DNA of 56,994 nucleotides from Vibrio maritimus (GTDB lineage Bacteria > Pseudomonadota > Gammaproteobacteria > Enterobacterales > Vibrionaceae): contig JYJJ01000021.1 in assembly GCA_003263775.1 (NCBI GenBank), forward strand, positions 1 through 56,994. The letters run 5' to 3'. The number at the start of each line of letters is the position of its first letter. Within the stretch, counting starts at the first letter, position 1. The position numbers and the translations under genes were made by a program. Below the pieces are notes generated by a model, which saw nothing but the letters and a program-made list of their open reading frames with translations, had not been told where the DNA came from and searched no databases. Below are positions 39,949 to 50,759 of this stretch, one piece after another.

Positions 39949-40551
39949 CTATTTACTGCGACCAAATCCGCCATCAGATAAGCGGAAGAACATGATCGAC
40001 TGGTCACCACGCTCAATCTGCAAGATATCTAAGCTGCCCTCTTCATTGAACTTAAATCGAATTAGCTGACCTTGCTTAATTCGGCTTAGTGGTTTGTCGC
40101 TGCCTTCAATGCGTGCCAGCGCATTCAAGTCTGCCATCGGCAATTGGTTGGTGCGAAATACGCGTGCGAGCGTGTCACCTTTTTTCACCGTATACTCACG
40201 CCAATCAGTTTCTACTCGCTCTTCCACGTTAACCTGCGACGACTGCTCACTCAATGGCGCGGTATTGACGCTGACTGCGACTCGTTGATTGGTAGGGGTC
40301 ACTTGAGGCGCCTCAGCCTTTTGGCTAGGCAAAAGCATCAACACAATAACAACAGGAATGAGAACGCTCAAAACCCTTCTATGCAGACGCGGCAAACGAT
40401 GCCATAACGCCTTAGCCTTATCACGTATCGCAGACAGTCGAGACAAATCGATTTGCTTTAGACGCGATAAATCCAGCGCTTGCCACTTTTCTTTCAGCAC
40501 TTGAACGTGGTCAACTTTTTGCTTTTTACGGTGACGACGATTCATTCCCAT
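39949..40551 (-). CDS. OapA/YtfB-like LysM-like domain protein
   Basis: About 200 residues from the ATG at 40551 (AGGAG four bases upstream). The N-terminus is cytoplasmic and strongly basic (NRRHRKKQKVDHVQV), with a repeated LSRLKQIDLSRLSAI stretch, then one membrane span (VLSVLIPVVIVLMLLP), a linker, and a C-terminal LysM-like module (REYTVKKGDTLARVFRTNQL, LIRFKFNEEGSLDILQIE) of the opacity-associated protein A family. E. coli YtfB, also next to fklB, has this design and binds septal glycan strands, so a division or peptidoglycan-binding role is inferred. In-frame starts further upstream (to 40662) add residues unlike the family. Confidence 0.85.
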   Translation of the reverse strand: MGMNRRHRKKQKVDHVQVLKEKWQALDLSRLKQIDLSRLSAIRDKAKALWHRLPRLHRRVLSVLIPVVIVLMLLPSQKAEAPQVTPTNQRVAVSVNTAPLSEQSSQVNVEERVETDWREYTVKKGDTLARVFRTNQLPMADLNALARIEGSDKPLSRIKQGQLIRFKFNEEGSLDILQIERGDQSIMFFRLSDGGFGRSK

Positions 40552-40756
40552 TGGTCTCCTACTACACAACCGTCTCAGTTTAAGAAAACCTGCGTTCAGA
40601 GTATAGAAAAATCGCAGGTCTGCTAATTTATAACCGCCTAATGTCACAAGTTTAACAACCAAAACGAATTAATTGGTAAAAGTTGGTTAGAGCGTTTCGG
40701 TTTAAAGCCAGAACTGGTATGCTTTCGTCTTCATTCGAATAGCAAGAGAGACCGTC

Positions 40757-41378
40757 ATGTCTGACGTGAAATTAGAAACTGTAGAACAGAAAGCAAGCTA
40801 TGGTATTGGTCTACAAATGGGCCAACAACTAGCAGGTAGCGGCTAGAAGGTCTAAACGTAGATGCAATCGCTAAAGGTATTGCAACTGCACTAACTGGTG
40901 ACATGCCAGAAATCGAAATTGACGAGATCAACAACGCACTGCAAGAGCTACACACTCGCGCAGAAGCACTACGTCAAGAAGCTGCAAAAGCAGCTGCAGC
41001 TGACGGCGAAGCTTCCTAAAAGACAACGCACTTCGTTCAGAAGTAACAGTTCTTGAGTCTGGTCTTCAATACGAAGTGATCACTGAAGGTACTGGCGAAA
41101 TCCCATCTGCAGACAAAACTGTACGTGTTCACTACCACGGTGAGCTAACAGACGGTACTGTATTCGACAGCTCTGTATCTCGCGGTCAACCAGCTGAGTT
41201 CCCAGTGACTGGCGTAATCAAAGGCTGGGTTGAAGCTCTTCAACTAATGCCTGTAGGTTCTAAGTGGAAGTTGTACATTCCTCAAGACCTAGCATACGGT
41301 GAGCGCGGCGCAGGTGCAGCGATTCCTCCGTTTGCAGCACTAGTATTCGAAGTTGAGCTACTAGACATCATCGCTTAA
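40757..41378 (+). CDS. fklB: FKBP-type peptidyl-prolyl isomerase FklB, two frameshifts
   Basis: Peptidyl-prolyl cis-trans isomerase of the FKBP22 type. The N-terminal helical dimerisation domain begins [19 protein letters not shown], and the C-terminal FKBP domain has [40 protein letters not shown] and [15 protein letters not shown]. The frame breaks near 40843 (a C missing in GGCTAG) and near 41013 (a T missing in GCTTCC). Adding both gives 207 residues against 206 in E. coli. The ribosome site is AAGAGAG upstream of the ATG at 40757. Confidence 0.92.
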
Positions 41379-41402
41379 TCTCAGCTCTGATACTCAATTT
41401 TT

Positions 41403-41428
41403 AAAAGCAGTGACTCGTCACTGCTTTT
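41403..41428 (+). terminator. Terminator after fklB
   Basis: Stem AAAAGCAGTGA / TCACTGCTTTT around CTCG, with a following T run. Confidence 0.85.
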
Positions 41429-41472
41429 TTATTGTCTAATCTTAGTGAGAAGACAATAAAATGGACGGTATC

Positions 41473-41940
41473 ATGAGAACTCTTCTAGCCCTTTCTACGG
41501 CACTACTAATTTCAGCCCCAACACACGCAGCACTCGATCTTTCTAGTGTATCAGCAGACGATGCAAACAGTTTGCTGTCTAGCGCGAATTCTATGCTGAA
41601 GGCAAAAGACTCACCAGTCGTTAATGACTTAGTCAACGACCTCTCTGTCTCACCCGAACAAGCGACAACAGGTGTTGGAGCGCTACTCTCTCTGGCACAA
41701 AGCTCATTAGGTTCAGAGCAGAAGAGTGAACTAAGTTCGCTCATTCCTGGAATGGATTCCCTAACAAGCAGCGGTCTTCTCTCCTCAATACAAGATATGG
41801 AGAGTGTTAAAAGTGCATTTTCATCAGTAGGTTTAGACCCGTCGATGATTTCACAATTCGCGCCGGTAGTATTAGATTACCTGGGTTCACAAGGAGCAAG
41901 TTCAGGTCTTATGGATTCACTGACATCACTATGGCAGTGA
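41473..41940 (+). CDS. DUF2780-like secreted protein
   Basis: About 155 residues from the ATG at 41473, with a signal peptide MRTLLALSTALLISAPTHAA. The mature part is rich in Ser, Leu and Asp and helical, with repeated LLS/SLL spacings (NSLLSSANSMLK, GALLSLAQSSLGS, SGLLSSIQDMESVKSAF), which resembles DUF2780 proteins. The in-frame ATG at 41461 is possible but adds four residues ahead of the signal. Function unknown. It stands alone, convergent with the alpha operon. Confidence 0.75.
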   Translation: MRTLLALSTALLISAPTHAALDLSSVSADDANSLLSSANSMLKAKDSPVVNDLVNDLSVSPEQATTGVGALLSLAQSSLGSEQKSELSSLIPGMDSLTSSGLLSSIQDMESVKSAFSSVGLDPSMISQFAPVVLDYLGSQGASSGLMDSLTSLWQ

Positions 41941-41988
41941 AGGGGAGAGGCGATTTAAATCACGGTCAATTTCAAAATAGCAGATAGC

Positions 41989-42018
41989 AAAAAGCCGAGC
42001 ATAAATGCTCGGCTTTTT
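41989..42018 (-). terminator. Bidirectional terminator at the end of the alpha operon
   Basis: Thirteen-base perfect stem AAAAAGCCGAGCA / TGCTCGGCTTTTT with a 4-base TAAA loop, 22 bases past the rplQ stop and convergent with the DUF2780-like gene. Confidence 0.9.
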
Positions 42019-42039
42019 TAGTTCTACGAACTTTACTGA

Positions 42040-42426
42040 TTACTCAGCAGCAGCTTCTTCAGATGCTTCTGGGCGATCAACTAGCTCAATGTAAGCCATT
42101 GGAGCTTTATCGCCAGCACGGAAGCCAGCTTTTAGGATACGAGTGTAACCGCCCTGACGAGCAGCAAAACGTGGACCTAGTTCGTTGAATAGTTTCGCAA
42201 CTACTTCGTTATCACGAGTACGTGCAAATGCTAGACGACGGTTAGCAACACTGTCAGTCTTAGCTAGTGTAATCAAAGGCTCAACTACGCGACGTAGCTC
42301 TTTTGCTTTAGGCAATGTAGTCTTGATTACTTCATGACGTACAAGAGAGCTAGCCATATTGCTGAACATCGCTTTGCGATGGCTGCTGTTGCGGTTGAGT
42401 TGACGACCACTCTTACGATGGCGCAT
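42040..42426 (-). CDS. rplQ: 50S ribosomal protein L17
   Basis: 128-residue L17: [20 protein letters not shown] at the N-terminus and [14 protein letters not shown] near the middle, with a short acidic-alanine tail (EASEEAAAE). L17 binds several 23S rRNA domains near the exit tunnel. Last gene of the alpha operon (rpsM-rpsK-rpsD-rpoA-rplQ), 26 bases after rpoA. Confidence 0.98.
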   Translation of the reverse strand: MRHRKSGRQLNRNSSHRKAMFSNMASSLVRHEVIKTTLPKAKELRRVVEPLITLAKTDSVANRRLAFARTRDNEVVAKLFNELGPRFAARQGGYTRILKAGFRAGDKAPMAYIELVDRPEASEEAAAE

Positions 42427-42452
42427 GACCTAATCCTTCTAACTAGTATCGA

Positions 42453-43445
42453 TTAATCTTCAGCGATAGACGCTGGTGGCCAGTTTTCTAGGCGCATGCC
42501 CAGAGACAGACCACGTGATGCAAGTACGTCTTTAATCTCAGTAAGAGATTTTTTACCAAGGTTTGGCGTTTTAAGTAGCTCAACCTCAGTACGCTGTACA
42601 AGATCACCGATGTAGTGAATCGCTTCTGCTTTTAGACAGTTAGCAGAGCGAACTGTTAGTTCAAGATCGTCTACAGGACGCAGTAGAATAGGATCGAACT
42701 CCGGCTTCTCTTCCTTCTCCTCAGGAACACGTACATCACGAAGATCTACGAACGCATCCAATTGCTCAGCTAGAATAGTAGCTGCGCGACGGATTGCTTC
42801 CTCAGGTTCTAGAGTACCGTTCGTTTCCATATCGATAACGAGCTTGTCTAGGTCAGTGCGTTGCTCAACACGTGCCGCTTCTACAGCGTAGGCAATTTTG
42901 TCTACTGGGCTGTAAGTTGCGTCAACAAGCAAACGACCGATTGGACGCTCATCTTCTTCAGTATGGATACGAGCTGAAGCTGGAACATAACCGCGACCAC
43001 GTTCAACTTTGATTCGCATAGAAATCTCAGCGTTGTCATCCGTTAGGTGACAAATAACGTGTTCTGGGTTAGCGATCTCTACATCACCATCATGGGTGAT
43101 GTCACCTGCAACAACAGGGCCTGAGCCTGATTTGTTTAGTGTAATAAACACTTCGTCTTTGCCTTCAGCAACGCGAACAGCTAGACCTTTCAGGTTAAGA
43201 AGAATCTCAAGGATATCTTCTTGTACACCTTCTTTAGTGCTGTACTCGTGCAGAACGCCTTCGATTTCAACTTCAGTCACTGCACAACCTGGCATTGACG
43301 AAAGCAAAATACGGCGAAGCGCATTACCTAGAGTGTGACCAAAGCCACGCTCTAATGGCTCAAGAGTTACTTTTGCGTGTGTCGTGCTAACTTGTTCGAT
43401 GTCAACAAGACGTGGCTTAAGAAATTCTGTTACAGAACCCTGCAT
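42453..43445 (-). CDS. rpoA: RNA polymerase alpha subunit
   Basis: 330-residue RpoA. The N-terminal dimerisation domain has [19 protein letters not shown] and [23 protein letters not shown]; the C-terminal domain, which contacts UP elements and activators, carries the 265-type determinant segment ([21 protein letters not shown]) and ends [11 protein letters not shown]. Its place between rpsD and rplQ matches the standard alpha operon. Confidence 0.99.
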   Translation of the reverse strand: MQGSVTEFLKPRLVDIEQVSTTHAKVTLEPLERGFGHTLGNALRRILLSSMPGCAVTEVEIEGVLHEYSTKEGVQEDILEILLNLKGLAVRVAEGKDEVFITLNKSGSGPVVAGDITHDGDVEIANPEHVICHLTDDNAEISMRIKVERGRGYVPASARIHTEEDERPIGRLLVDATYSPVDKIAYAVEAARVEQRTDLDKLVIDMETNGTLEPEEAIRRAATILAEQLDAFVDLRDVRVPEEKEEKPEFDPILLRPVDDLELTVRSANCLKAEAIHYIGDLVQRTEVELLKTPNLGKKSLTEIKDVLASRGLSLGMRLENWPPASIAED

Positions 43446-43469
43446 TGTGTCCTCTCTTTAGTTTAAACC

Positions 43470-44090
43470 TTACTTAGAGTAAAGCTCGACGATCAAGTGT
43501 TCGTTAATGTCAGCAGATAGATCTGAACGCTCAGGCATACGCTTGAATGTACCTTCCATCTTGCCAGCATCTACTTCAATCCAAGTTGGTTTTTCGCGTT
43601 GTTCAGCAACTTCTAGAGCCGCTTTAATACGAGCTTGCTGTTTAGCCTTCTCGCGGATAGAAACAACGTCGTTAGCCGTAATTTTGAATGAAGGAACGTT
43701 TACAACATTACCGTTAACTAGGATAGCTTTGTGGCTAACTAGCTGACGTGCTTCTGCGCGAGTTGCGCCAAAGCCCATGCGGTAAACTACGTTATCTAGA
43801 CGACCTTCAAGAAGCTGAAGTAGGTTTTCACCAGTGTTGCCTTTAAGGCGAGCTGCTTCTTTGTAGTAGTTACGGAATTGTTTTTCTAGAACGCCGTAGA
43901 TACGACGAACTTTTTGCTTCTCACGAAGCTGAACGCCATACTCAGATAGACGACCGCGACGAGCGCCGTGTACACCTGGTGCGTTATCGATTTTACACTT
44001 GGTATCGATCGCGCGTACGCCTGACTTAAGGAATAAGTCTGTACCTTCGCGACGGCTAAGCTTCAGCTTAGGACCCAAATATCTTGCCAT
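43470..44090 (-). CDS. rpsD: 30S ribosomal protein S4
   Basis: 206-residue S4, a 16S rRNA assembly initiator and the translational repressor of the alpha operon. [20 protein letters not shown] opens the protein; the S4 RNA-binding domain ([29 protein letters not shown]) is intact. No zinc-finger cysteines are present at the N-terminus, as usual for this type. Its presumed target, a pseudoknot leader, lies upstream of rpsM. Confidence 0.98.
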   Translation of the reverse strand: MARYLGPKLKLSRREGTDLFLKSGVRAIDTKCKIDNAPGVHGARRGRLSEYGVQLREKQKVRRIYGVLEKQFRNYYKEAARLKGNTGENLLQLLEGRLDNVVYRMGFGATRAEARQLVSHKAILVNGNVVNVPSFKITANDVVSIREKAKQQARIKAALEVAEQREKPTWIEVDAGKMEGTFKRMPERSDLSADINEHLIVELYSK

Positions 44091-44117
44091 GATTCTTCTC
44101 CAATTATCCTAGAAACG

Positions 44118-44513
<396 letters not shown>

Positions 44514-44525
44514 CTACCTTCCCGA

Positions 44526-44882
44526 TTATTTCTTGATCGGCTTACGCGGACCCTTACGGGTGCGAGCGTTGGTTTTAGTACGCTGTCCACGTAGTGGTAG
44601 ACTGCGACGATGACGAAGACCACGGTAACAGCCAAGGTCCATAAGACGCTTGATGTTCATTGATACTTCACGACGTAGATCACCTTCTACAGTGTACTTA
44701 GCTACACCATCACGCAGTTGATCGATCTGCTCTTCAGTTAGTTCACTGATCTTAACATCTTCAGCAATACCCACTTCAGCTAGGATAGCTTGAGAGCGAG
44801 TTTTACCGATGCCGTAGATCGCAGTTAGTGCGATTACAGCGTGTTTTTGATCAGGAATGTTAATGCCTGCTATACGGGCCAT
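44526..44882 (-). CDS. rpsM: 30S ribosomal protein S13
   Basis: 118-residue S13, at the head of the 30S subunit contacting the P-site tRNA and S19. [20 protein letters not shown], the helix-two-turn-helix region [13 protein letters not shown], and a very basic tail ([18 protein letters not shown]). First gene of the alpha operon; a TAGGAGTG ribosome site overlaps the S4-responsive leader. Confidence 0.98.
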   Translation of the reverse strand: MARIAGINIPDQKHAVIALTAIYGIGKTRSQAILAEVGIAEDVKISELTEEQIDQLRDGVAKYTVEGDLRREVSMNIKRLMDLGCYRGLRHRRSLPLRGQRTKTNARTRKGPRKPIKK

Positions 44883-44975
44883 TATTCACTCCTAGTGTTT
44901 CTTAAAAAGAATAGCCGCAGCAAAGCCCGTTATGGATACGCTGCGGAGTGCTACTTCTTTTGCACGCAAAAGGTA
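44880..44975 (-). promoter_or_regulatory. Alpha-operon leader, S4-binding pseudoknot region
   Basis: On the minus strand the leader contains CTCCGCAGCGTATCC, then AACGGGCTTT and CTGCGG, closely matching the E. coli alpha-operon pseudoknot (GTATCC..AACGGGCTTT around complementary arms). A second palindrome CTTTTGC AC GCAAAAG lies just upstream. It ends at the rpsM ribosome site, so S4 could trap it in a closed form. Boundaries are approximate. Confidence 0.75.
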
Positions 44976-45030
44976 GGCCGAGGAATATACTCGACCATAC
45001 CTTATATTTCAAGTAAAAATTTCTGCTTAA

Positions 45031-45147
45031 TTAGCCTTGGCGCTGTTTGTGCTTTGGCTCACTGCTACAGATAACACGCACAACACCGTTGCGCTTGATA
45101 ACTTTACAGTTACGGCAGATTTTTTTAACGGAAGCACGAACTTTCAT
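45031..45147 (-). CDS. rpmJ: 50S ribosomal protein L36
   Basis: 38-residue L36: [20 protein letters not shown] then [18 protein letters not shown]. The cysteines at 11, 14 and 27 with a histidine near 33 form the zinc-binding ribbon (the C+ form). It follows secY and precedes rpsM, closing the spc operon. Confidence 0.96.
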   Translation of the reverse strand: MKVRASVKKICRNCKVIKRNGVVRVICSSEPKHKQRQG

Positions 45148-45186
45148 TGCTAAACTCCGTAGATGAAATCTGAGACTACCGCCGAA

Positions 45187-46521
45187 TTAACGGCCGTAAC
45201 CTTTCAGATTTGCTTTCTTCAACACAGAATCATACTGTTGTGACATCAGATGAGTCTGTACCTGTGCCATAAAGTCCATAATTACTACCACTACGATAAG
45301 TAGTGAAGTACCGCCGAAGTAGAAACGTACGTTCCACGCGACCATCATGAACTCGGGAATCAGACAGATAAATGTAATATATAGAGCACCAGCAAGGGTT
45401 AGTCTAGTCATTACTTTATCGATGTATTTCGCTGTCTGCTCACCTGGGCGGATGCCGGGTACGAATGCACCTGACTTCTTCAAGTTATCTGCTGTTTCAC
45501 GCGGATTGAAAACAAGAGCCGTGTAGAAGAAACAGAAGAAAATAATCGCTGCTGCATAAAGCATTACATACAGCGGTTGACCTGGGCTAAGAGCCAATGA
45601 CACGTCAGTTAACCAACCGAACGCGCTGCTCTCACCATTCTGACCAAACCACTGAGCCAGTGTTCCTGGGAACAGGATAATGCTTGAAGCAAAGATTGCT
45701 GGAATAACACCTGCCATGTTGATTTTCAACGGTAGATGTGTGCTTTGTGCAGCGAAAACCTTACGGCCTTGTTGACGTTTAGCGTAGTTAACGACGATAC
45801 GACGTTGACCACGTTCCATAAACACAACAAAGTAAATCACTGCGAAAGCAAGTACAGCAATCAACAACAGAAGAAGTACGTGCAGTTCACCTTGACGCGC
45901 TTGCTCGATTGTTTGACCGATTGCAGAAGGCAATCCAGCAACAATACCTGCAAAAATCAGAATGGAAATACCATTACCGATTCCACGCTCTGTAATTTGT
46001 TCACCTAACCACATTAGGAACATGGTACCAGTTACTAAACTTACGGTTGCAATTAGCGTAAACATGGTTTGGTTGATAACAACCAGATTATTGACCATGT
46101 TTGGAAGGCCAGTTGCGATACCTATTGCCTGGAATGTTGCAAGTACAAGCGTACCATAACGCGTATATTGGCTAATCTTACGACGCCCTGCCTCACCCTC
46201 TTTCTTGAGTTCGGCTAACGCTGGATGAACTACCGTTAGCAACTGGACAACAATCGACGCCGAAATATACGGCATGATGCCCAGTGCTAAAATAGATGCA
46301 CGCTCTAATGCACCACCGGAGAACATGTTAAACATTTCTACGATGGTACCTTTTTGCTGTTCGAACAAATCGGCAAGTACAGCTGCGTCAATACCAGGGA
46401 TCGGCACAAAAGAGCCGGCACGGAACACTAAAAGTGCGCCTATAACGAATAAAAGTCTAGACTTAAGTTCGTTTAAGCCATTCTTTGCACTACTAAAATC
46501 TTGTCCTGGTTTCTTAGCCAT
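45187..46521 (-). CDS. secY: Preprotein translocase subunit SecY
   Basis: 444-residue channel subunit of the SecYEG translocon with ten membrane spans. Typical features are the SFVPIPGID start of the first periplasmic loop, [33 protein letters not shown] (plug and span 2; shown in parts), and conserved basic cytoplasmic loops such as [14 protein letters not shown] and [20 protein letters not shown]. Placed between rplO and rpmJ as in all related spc operons. Confidence 0.98.
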   Translation of the reverse strand: MAKKPGQDFSSAKNGLNELKSRLLFVIGALLVFRAGSFVPIPGIDAAVLADLFEQQKGTIVEMFNMFSGGALERASILALGIMPYISASIVVQLLTVVHPALAELKKEGEAGRRKISQYTRYGTLVLATFQAIGIATGLPNMVNNLVVINQTMFTLIATVSLVTGTMFLMWLGEQITERGIGNGISILIFAGIVAGLPSAIGQTIEQARQGELHVLLLLLIAVLAFAVIYFVVFMERGQRRIVVNYAKRQQGRKVFAAQSTHLPLKINMAGVIPAIFASSIILFPGTLAQWFGQNGESSAFGWLTDVSLALSPGQPLYVMLYAAAIIFFCFFYTALVFNPRETADNLKKSGAFVPGIRPGEQTAKYIDKVMTRLTLAGALYITFICLIPEFMMVAWNVRFYFGGTSLLIVVVVIMDFMAQVQTHLMSQQYDSVLKKANLKGYGR

Positions 46522-46541
46522 CTGTACCTCATCCCTCGAGA

Positions 46542-46976
46542 TTATTCCTCGATTTTACCGCCTGCAGCTTCGATTGCAGCTTTAGCGCCTTTAGTCACGC
46601 GTAGACCTTTAACAGTCACAGCTTTGTCGATTTCACCTGAAAGAACAACTTTAACAAATTCGATGTTCTTAGTGATAACGTTAGCTGCTTTAAGGCTGTT
46701 TAGGTCAACAACGTCACCAGTTACTTTCGCTAGCTCAGCTAGACGAACTTCAGCAGACACTAGGCTCTTACGAGAAGTGAAACCGAATTTTGGTAGACGC
46801 TGTTTCAAAGGCATTTGACCGCCTTCAAAACCTGGACGAACACTGCCGCCAGAACGTGATTTTTGACCTTTGTGACCACGGCCACCAGTTTTACCTAGGC
46901 CAGAACCGATACCACGACCTACGCGCTTCTTAGAAGGCTTAGAACCCGCAGCCGGTGATAGAGTATTCAAACGCAT
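46542..46976 (-). CDS. rplO: 50S ribosomal protein L15
   Basis: 144-residue L15, a late 50S assembly protein: [20 protein letters not shown], the glycine-arginine-rich [18 protein letters not shown] extension, and [18 protein letters not shown]. Five bases after rpmD and 20 before secY. Confidence 0.98.
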   Translation of the reverse strand: MRLNTLSPAAGSKPSKKRVGRGIGSGLGKTGGRGHKGQKSRSGGSVRPGFEGGQMPLKQRLPKFGFTSRKSLVSAEVRLAELAKVTGDVVDLNSLKAANVITKNIEFVKVVLSGEIDKAVTVKGLRVTKGAKAAIEAAGGKIEE

Positions 46977-46981
46977 TCTGA

Positions 46982-47158
46982 TTACTCCTCAACTTTAACC
47001 ATGTAGTAAACCTTGTTGATCATACCGCGAACGCACGGAGTATCTTCAAGTTCTACTGTGTGGTTGATTTTACGAAGGCCAAGACCTTTAAGACACGCTT
47101 TGTGCTTAGGTAGGCGACCAATTGAGCTCTTAGTTTGAGTTACTTTGATAGTTGCCAT
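46982..47158 (-). CDS. rpmD: 50S ribosomal protein L30
   Basis: 58-residue L30: [20 protein letters not shown] and [19 protein letters not shown]. The start at 47158 fits the family; an upstream in-frame ATG would run into rpsE and add nine unrelated residues. Lies 7 bases from rpsE. Confidence 0.97.
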   Translation of the reverse strand: MATIKVTQTKSSIGRLPKHKACLKGLGLRKINHTVELEDTPCVRGMINKVYYMVKVEE

Positions 47159-47165
47159 GGTGTTC

Positions 47166-47666
47166 TTACTCCGAAATAGATTCAACAGTTAGACCACGTT
47201 TAGCAGCAACCATTTCTGGTGACTTCATGCTACCTAGAGCGTCGATCGTTGCACGAACGATGTTGATAGGGTTCGTAGAACCGTATGCTTTAGATAGTAC
47301 GTTGTGTACACCTGCAACTTCTAGTACTGCACGCATCGCACCACCTGCGATAACACCCGTACCTTCTGCTGCTGGCTGCATGTAAACTTTAGAGCCAGAG
47401 TGGCGACCTTTCACCGGGTGGTGAAGAGTGCCTTCGTTAAGCGCGATCGTAGTCATGTTACGACGTGCTTTTTCCATTGCTTTTTGAATCGCAGCAGGTA
47501 CTTCACGAGCTTTGCCGTAACCGAAACCTACGCGACCATTACCGTCACCAACTACTGTTAGTGCAGTGAAGCTCATGATTCGACCACCTTTAACCGTCTT
47601 AGAAACACGGTTAACGGCGATTAGCTTTTCTTGCAAATCACTAGCTTGTTGTTGTTCTTTAGCCAT
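47166..47666 (-). CDS. rpsE: 30S ribosomal protein S5
   Basis: 166-residue S5, important for decoding accuracy. The double-stranded-RNA-binding-like N-terminal domain ([20 protein letters not shown]), the glycine-rich loop [14 protein letters not shown], and the C-terminal fold ([17 protein letters not shown]) are present. Located between rplR and rpmD. Confidence 0.98.
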   Translation of the reverse strand: MAKEQQQASDLQEKLIAVNRVSKTVKGGRIMSFTALTVVGDGNGRVGFGYGKAREVPAAIQKAMEKARRNMTTIALNEGTLHHPVKGRHSGSKVYMQPAAEGTGVIAGGAMRAVLEVAGVHNVLSKAYGSTNPINIVRATIDALGSMKSPEMVAAKRGLTVESISE

Positions 47667-47680
47667 CTTCCAACCCTACC

Positions 47681-48034
47681 TTAGAATTTCAGACCAGCTT
47701 CGCGAGCAGATTCTGCTAGCGCCGCTACTCGACCGTGGTATTGGAAACCAGAACGATCGAATGCAACAGCAGATACGCCTTTTTCAAGAGCGCGCTCAGC
47801 AACAGCTTTACCAACTGCTTTAGCTGCATCGATGTTACCAGTACTCTTAACTTCTTCACGAATCGCTTTTTCAACAGTTGAAGCGGCTGCGATAACTTCA
47901 GAGCCGTTCGCTGCGATTACTTGAGCGTAAACGTGACGAGGAGTACGGTGTACTACTAGGCGAGTTGCACCCAGTTCTGCAATCTTACGACGTGCACGTG
48001 TAGCACGACGGATGCGAGATGCTTTCTTATCCAT
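47681..48034 (-). CDS. rplR: 50S ribosomal protein L18
   Basis: 117-residue 5S rRNA-binding protein: [36 protein letters not shown], and the C-terminal [20 protein letters not shown] signature. Short gaps to rplF and rpsE. Confidence 0.98.
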   Translation of the reverse strand: MDKKASRIRRATRARRKIAELGATRLVVHRTPRHVYAQVIAANGSEVIAAASTVEKAIREEVKSTGNIDAAKAVGKAVAERALEKGVSAVAFDRSGFQYHGRVAALAESAREAGLKF

Positions 48035-48043
48035 AGTGTTACC

Positions 48044-48577
48044 TTACTTCTTCTTAGCTTCTTTAGTACGCACATTTTCATCTGCGTAACGAACACCTTT
48101 GCCTTTGTATGGCTCAGGCTCACGGTAAGAACGAATGTCAGCTGCAACTTGACCAACTAGTTGCTTATCACAACCAGTAATGATGATCTCAGTTTGGCTA
48201 GGACACTCAGCTTTAATACCCGCTGGCAACTCGTGCTCAACTGGGTGAGAGAAGCCAAGTGTTAGGCCTACAGCGTTGCCTTTGATAGCAGCACGGTAAC
48301 CAACACCCTTAAGAGTTAGCTTCTTAGTAAAGCCTTCAGTAACACCAACAACCATGTTGTTAACTAGTGCACGTGCAGTACCTGCTTGTGCCCATGCGTT
48401 AGCAACACCGTCGCGAGGACCGAATGTAAGGTTGCTCTCTTCTTGAGCGATAACTACTGCGTTGTTTAGAACGCGAGTAAGTTCACCTTTAGCGCCTTTA
48501 ACAGTAACTTCTTGGCCGTTTAGTTTCACCTCTACGCCAGCTGGAATAGCGACAGGTGCTTTAGCAACACGAGACAT
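48044..48577 (-). CDS. rplF: 50S ribosomal protein L6
   Basis: 177-residue L6, near the sarcin-ricin loop. Two similar domains are visible; signature [20 protein letters not shown] and the C-terminal [20 protein letters not shown]. The start [19 protein letters not shown] matches the family. Confidence 0.98.
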   Translation of the reverse strand: MSRVAKAPVAIPAGVEVKLNGQEVTVKGAKGELTRVLNNAVVIAQEESNLTFGPRDGVANAWAQAGTARALVNNMVVGVTEGFTKKLTLKGVGYRAAIKGNAVGLTLGFSHPVEHELPAGIKAECPSQTEIIITGCDKQLVGQVAADIRSYREPEPYKGKGVRYADENVRTKEAKKK

Positions 48578-48589
48578 AATCTACTCCTA

Positions 48590-48982
48590 TTAAGCTACGT
48601 AACAGATGATTTCACCGCCAAGACCTGCTTTACGTGCAGCGCGGTCTGACATCAGACCCTTGGAAGTAGAAACAACAGCAATACCCAAACCGCCCATCAC
48701 AGTTGGTAGCGAGTCTTTGTTTTTGTAGACACGCAGACCAGGACGTGAAACACGTTTGATTTGCTCAATTACTGGTTTTGCTTGGAAGTACTTAAGTGTA
48801 ACTTCTAGCACTGGTTTTGCTTCGCCTTCAACAGCGAAGTCAACGATGTAACCTTCAGCTTTCAGTAGTGCAGCGATTGCAACTTTAAGCTTTGAAGAAG
48901 GCATTTTTACAGCAACTTTGTTTGCTGCCTGACCGTTACGAACGCGGGTCAGCATATCCGAAATCGGATCTTGCATGCTCAT
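48590..48982 (-). CDS. rpsH: 30S ribosomal protein S8
   Basis: 130-residue S8, binder of the 16S central domain and translational regulator of the spc operon in E. coli. [36 protein letters not shown] and the C-terminal [20 protein letters not shown] are typical. Confidence 0.98.
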   Translation of the reverse strand: MSMQDPISDMLTRVRNGQAANKVAVKMPSSKLKVAIAALLKAEGYIVDFAVEGEAKPVLEVTLKYFQAKPVIEQIKRVSRPGLRVYKNKDSLPTVMGGLGIAVVSTSKGLMSDRAARKAGLGGEIICYVA

Positions 48983-49011
48983 AAGATTTACTCCAAATGA
49001 TTAAGTGGCAA

Positions 49012-49317
49012 TTACCAGCTAGCCTTACGAAGTCCAGGAATCTCGCCTTTCATGCAAGCTTCGCGAACTTTGATACGGCTTAGACCGAACTTACGTAGGT
49101 AACCGTGTGGACGACCAGTTTGGTTGCAACGGTTGCGCTGACGTGAAGCACTTGAATCACGTGGAAGAGCTTGCAGTTTAAGTACTGCGTTCCAACGATC
49201 TTCTTCAGATGCGTTTACATCGCTGATGATAGCTTTTAGAGCTGAGCGCTTTTCAGCAAACTTAGCTACTAGCTTCGCGCGTTTAGTTTCGCGCGCTTTC
49301 ATTGATTGTTTAGCCAT
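49012..49317 (-). CDS. rpsN: 30S ribosomal protein S14 (zinc-free type)
   Basis: 101-residue S14: [20 protein letters not shown] and [20 protein letters not shown]. The zinc-knuckle CxxC pairs are missing, so this is the longer zinc-independent form. Confidence 0.98.
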   Translation of the reverse strand: MAKQSMKARETKRAKLVAKFAEKRSALKAIISDVNASEEDRWNAVLKLQALPRDSSASRQRNRCNQTGRPHGYLRKFGLSRIKVREACMKGEIPGLRKASW

Positions 49318-49334
49318 AACAGTAACCCTTCACC

Positions 49335-49874
49335 TTACTTACGGAATGGGAAGTTAAAGGCAGCCAGCAGAGCTCGGCCTTCCTCATCGTTTGCAGCAGA
49401 CGTCGTAATAGTGATGTCTAGGCCACGAACACGGTCTACTTTATCGTAGTCGATTTCCGGGAAGATGATTTGCTCGCGAACGCCCATGCTGTAGTTACCG
49501 CGTCCGTCAAAAGACTTAGCGCTAACGCCACGGAAGTCACGTACACGTGGAAGTGCGATAGAGATTAAACGCTCTAAAAATTCCCACATACGTTCGCCAC
49601 GCAAGGTTACTTTACAACCAATTGGGTAGCCTTCACGAATTTTGAAACCTGCAACAGATTTACGCGCTTTAGTGATAAGAGGCTTTTGACCAGAGATCGT
49701 TGCCATATCAGCTGCTGCGTTTTCTAGCAGTTTCTTATCGTTGATTGCTTCACCAACGCCCATGTTTAGGGTGATTTTCTCAATCCTAGGGACTTGCATG
49801 ACGCTTGAGTAGTTGAATTGTTTGGTCAATTCAGCAACTACAGACGACTTGTAGTAATCATGCAGTTTCGCCAT
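49335..49874 (-). CDS. rplE: 50S ribosomal protein L5
   Basis: 179-residue 5S rRNA-binding protein at the subunit interface: [38 protein letters not shown] and [20 protein letters not shown]. In E. coli the S8-binding site for spc autoregulation overlaps the start of this gene. Confidence 0.98.
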   Translation of the reverse strand: MAKLHDYYKSSVVAELTKQFNYSSVMQVPRIEKITLNMGVGEAINDKKLLENAAADMATISGQKPLITKARKSVAGFKIREGYPIGCKVTLRGERMWEFLERLISIALPRVRDFRGVSAKSFDGRGNYSMGVREQIIFPEIDYDKVDRVRGLDITITTSAANDEEGRALLAAFNFPFRK

Positions 49875-49898
49875 AGTAGAACTCCAAATTACTTTCTA

Positions 49899-50216
49899 TT
49901 AGTTAGAAACAGTTTCGCCGTTAGACTTGAAGAAACGAACTTTCTTGCCATCTTCGATACGGAAACCGATGCGGTCAGCTTTACCAGTAGCCGCGTTAAA
50001 GATTGCAACGTTAGAAGCGTCAATTGCTGCTTCTTGCTCAACGATGCCACCTTGTTGACCTAGAGCCGGTTGAGGCTTTTGGTGCTTCTTAACAAGGTTG
50101 ATACCTTCAACGATAACTTTACCAGTTGCTAGAACCTTAGTTACTTTACCTTTCTTGCCTTTATCTTTACCAGCAAGAACGATTACTTCGTCATTACGAC
50201 GGATTTTAGCTGCCAT
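49899..50216 (-). CDS. rplX: 50S ribosomal protein L24
   Basis: 105-residue L24, an initiator of 50S assembly: [20 protein letters not shown] (KOW motif) and [12 protein letters not shown]. Eleven bases after rplN. Confidence 0.98.
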   Translation of the reverse strand: MAAKIRRNDEVIVLAGKDKGKKGKVTKVLATGKVIVEGINLVKKHQKPQPALGQQGGIVEQEAAIDASNVAIFNAATGKADRIGFRIEDGKKVRFFKSNGETVSN

Positions 50217-50227
50217 TTTATAGCTCC

Positions 50228-50599
50228 TTACAGTACTTCAGGTGCTAGTGAAACAATTTTCATGAATTTCGCGTTACGAAGTTCACGAGTCACTGGACCA
50301 AAGATACGTGTGCCGACTGGTTGCTCAGTAGTGTCGTTCAACAATACACAAGCATTACGGTCGAAGCGAATGACAGAACCGTCTGGACGACGTACGCCTT
50401 TACGGGTGCGAACTACTACCGCCTTCAGAACATCACCTTTTTTAACTTTACCGCGAGGAATTGCTTCTTTCACAGTAACTTTGATGATGTCGCCGATGTG
50501 TGCGTAACGACGGTGTGAGCCACCCAGAACCTTAATACACATTACCTTGCGCGCGCCAGAGTTATCTGCTGCGTCAAGTGTACTTTGCATTTGGATCAT
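50228..50599 (-). CDS. rplN: 50S ribosomal protein L14
   Basis: 123-residue L14: [20 protein letters not shown], the [20 protein letters not shown] signature and [18 protein letters not shown] at the end. First gene of the spc operon. Confidence 0.98.
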   Translation of the reverse strand: MIQMQSTLDAADNSGARKVMCIKVLGGSHRRYAHIGDIIKVTVKEAIPRGKVKKGDVLKAVVVRTRKGVRRPDGSVIRFDRNACVLLNDTTEQPVGTRIFGPVTRELRNAKFMKIVSLAPEVL

Positions 50600-50668
50600 T
50601 GTTAGTGCTCCGCTAAATATTAAAAACTAGACCCTCTCGGGTCGGGCTGCCTCTTTAAAGGGACGCGA

Positions 50669-50674
50669 ATTGTA
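50669..50674 (-). promoter_or_regulatory. Candidate spc operon promoter (-10)
   Basis: TACAAT on the minus strand, 70 bases before the rplN start and just downstream of the S10 operon terminator, the position of the spc promoter in E. coli. The -35 region (about TACCCA) is weak. The transcript would start with a roughly 60-base leader. Confidence 0.45.
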
Positions 50675-50707
50675 CCACCCTTTTTTGTGATTGGGTAGAC
50701 AAAAAAT

Positions 50708-50738
50708 AAGCGGCCCCAAAAATAATTTGGAGCCGCTT
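50708..50738 (-). terminator. Terminator at the end of the S10 operon
   Basis: Imperfect stem with AAGCGGC / GCCGCTT at its base and CCAAA / TTTGG inside, followed on the minus strand by ATTTTTTG. It lies 22 bases past the rpsQ stop and before the spc promoter, separating the S10 and spc operons. Confidence 0.75.
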
Positions 50739-50759
50739 GATTTCGCTAGATAAAAACGA

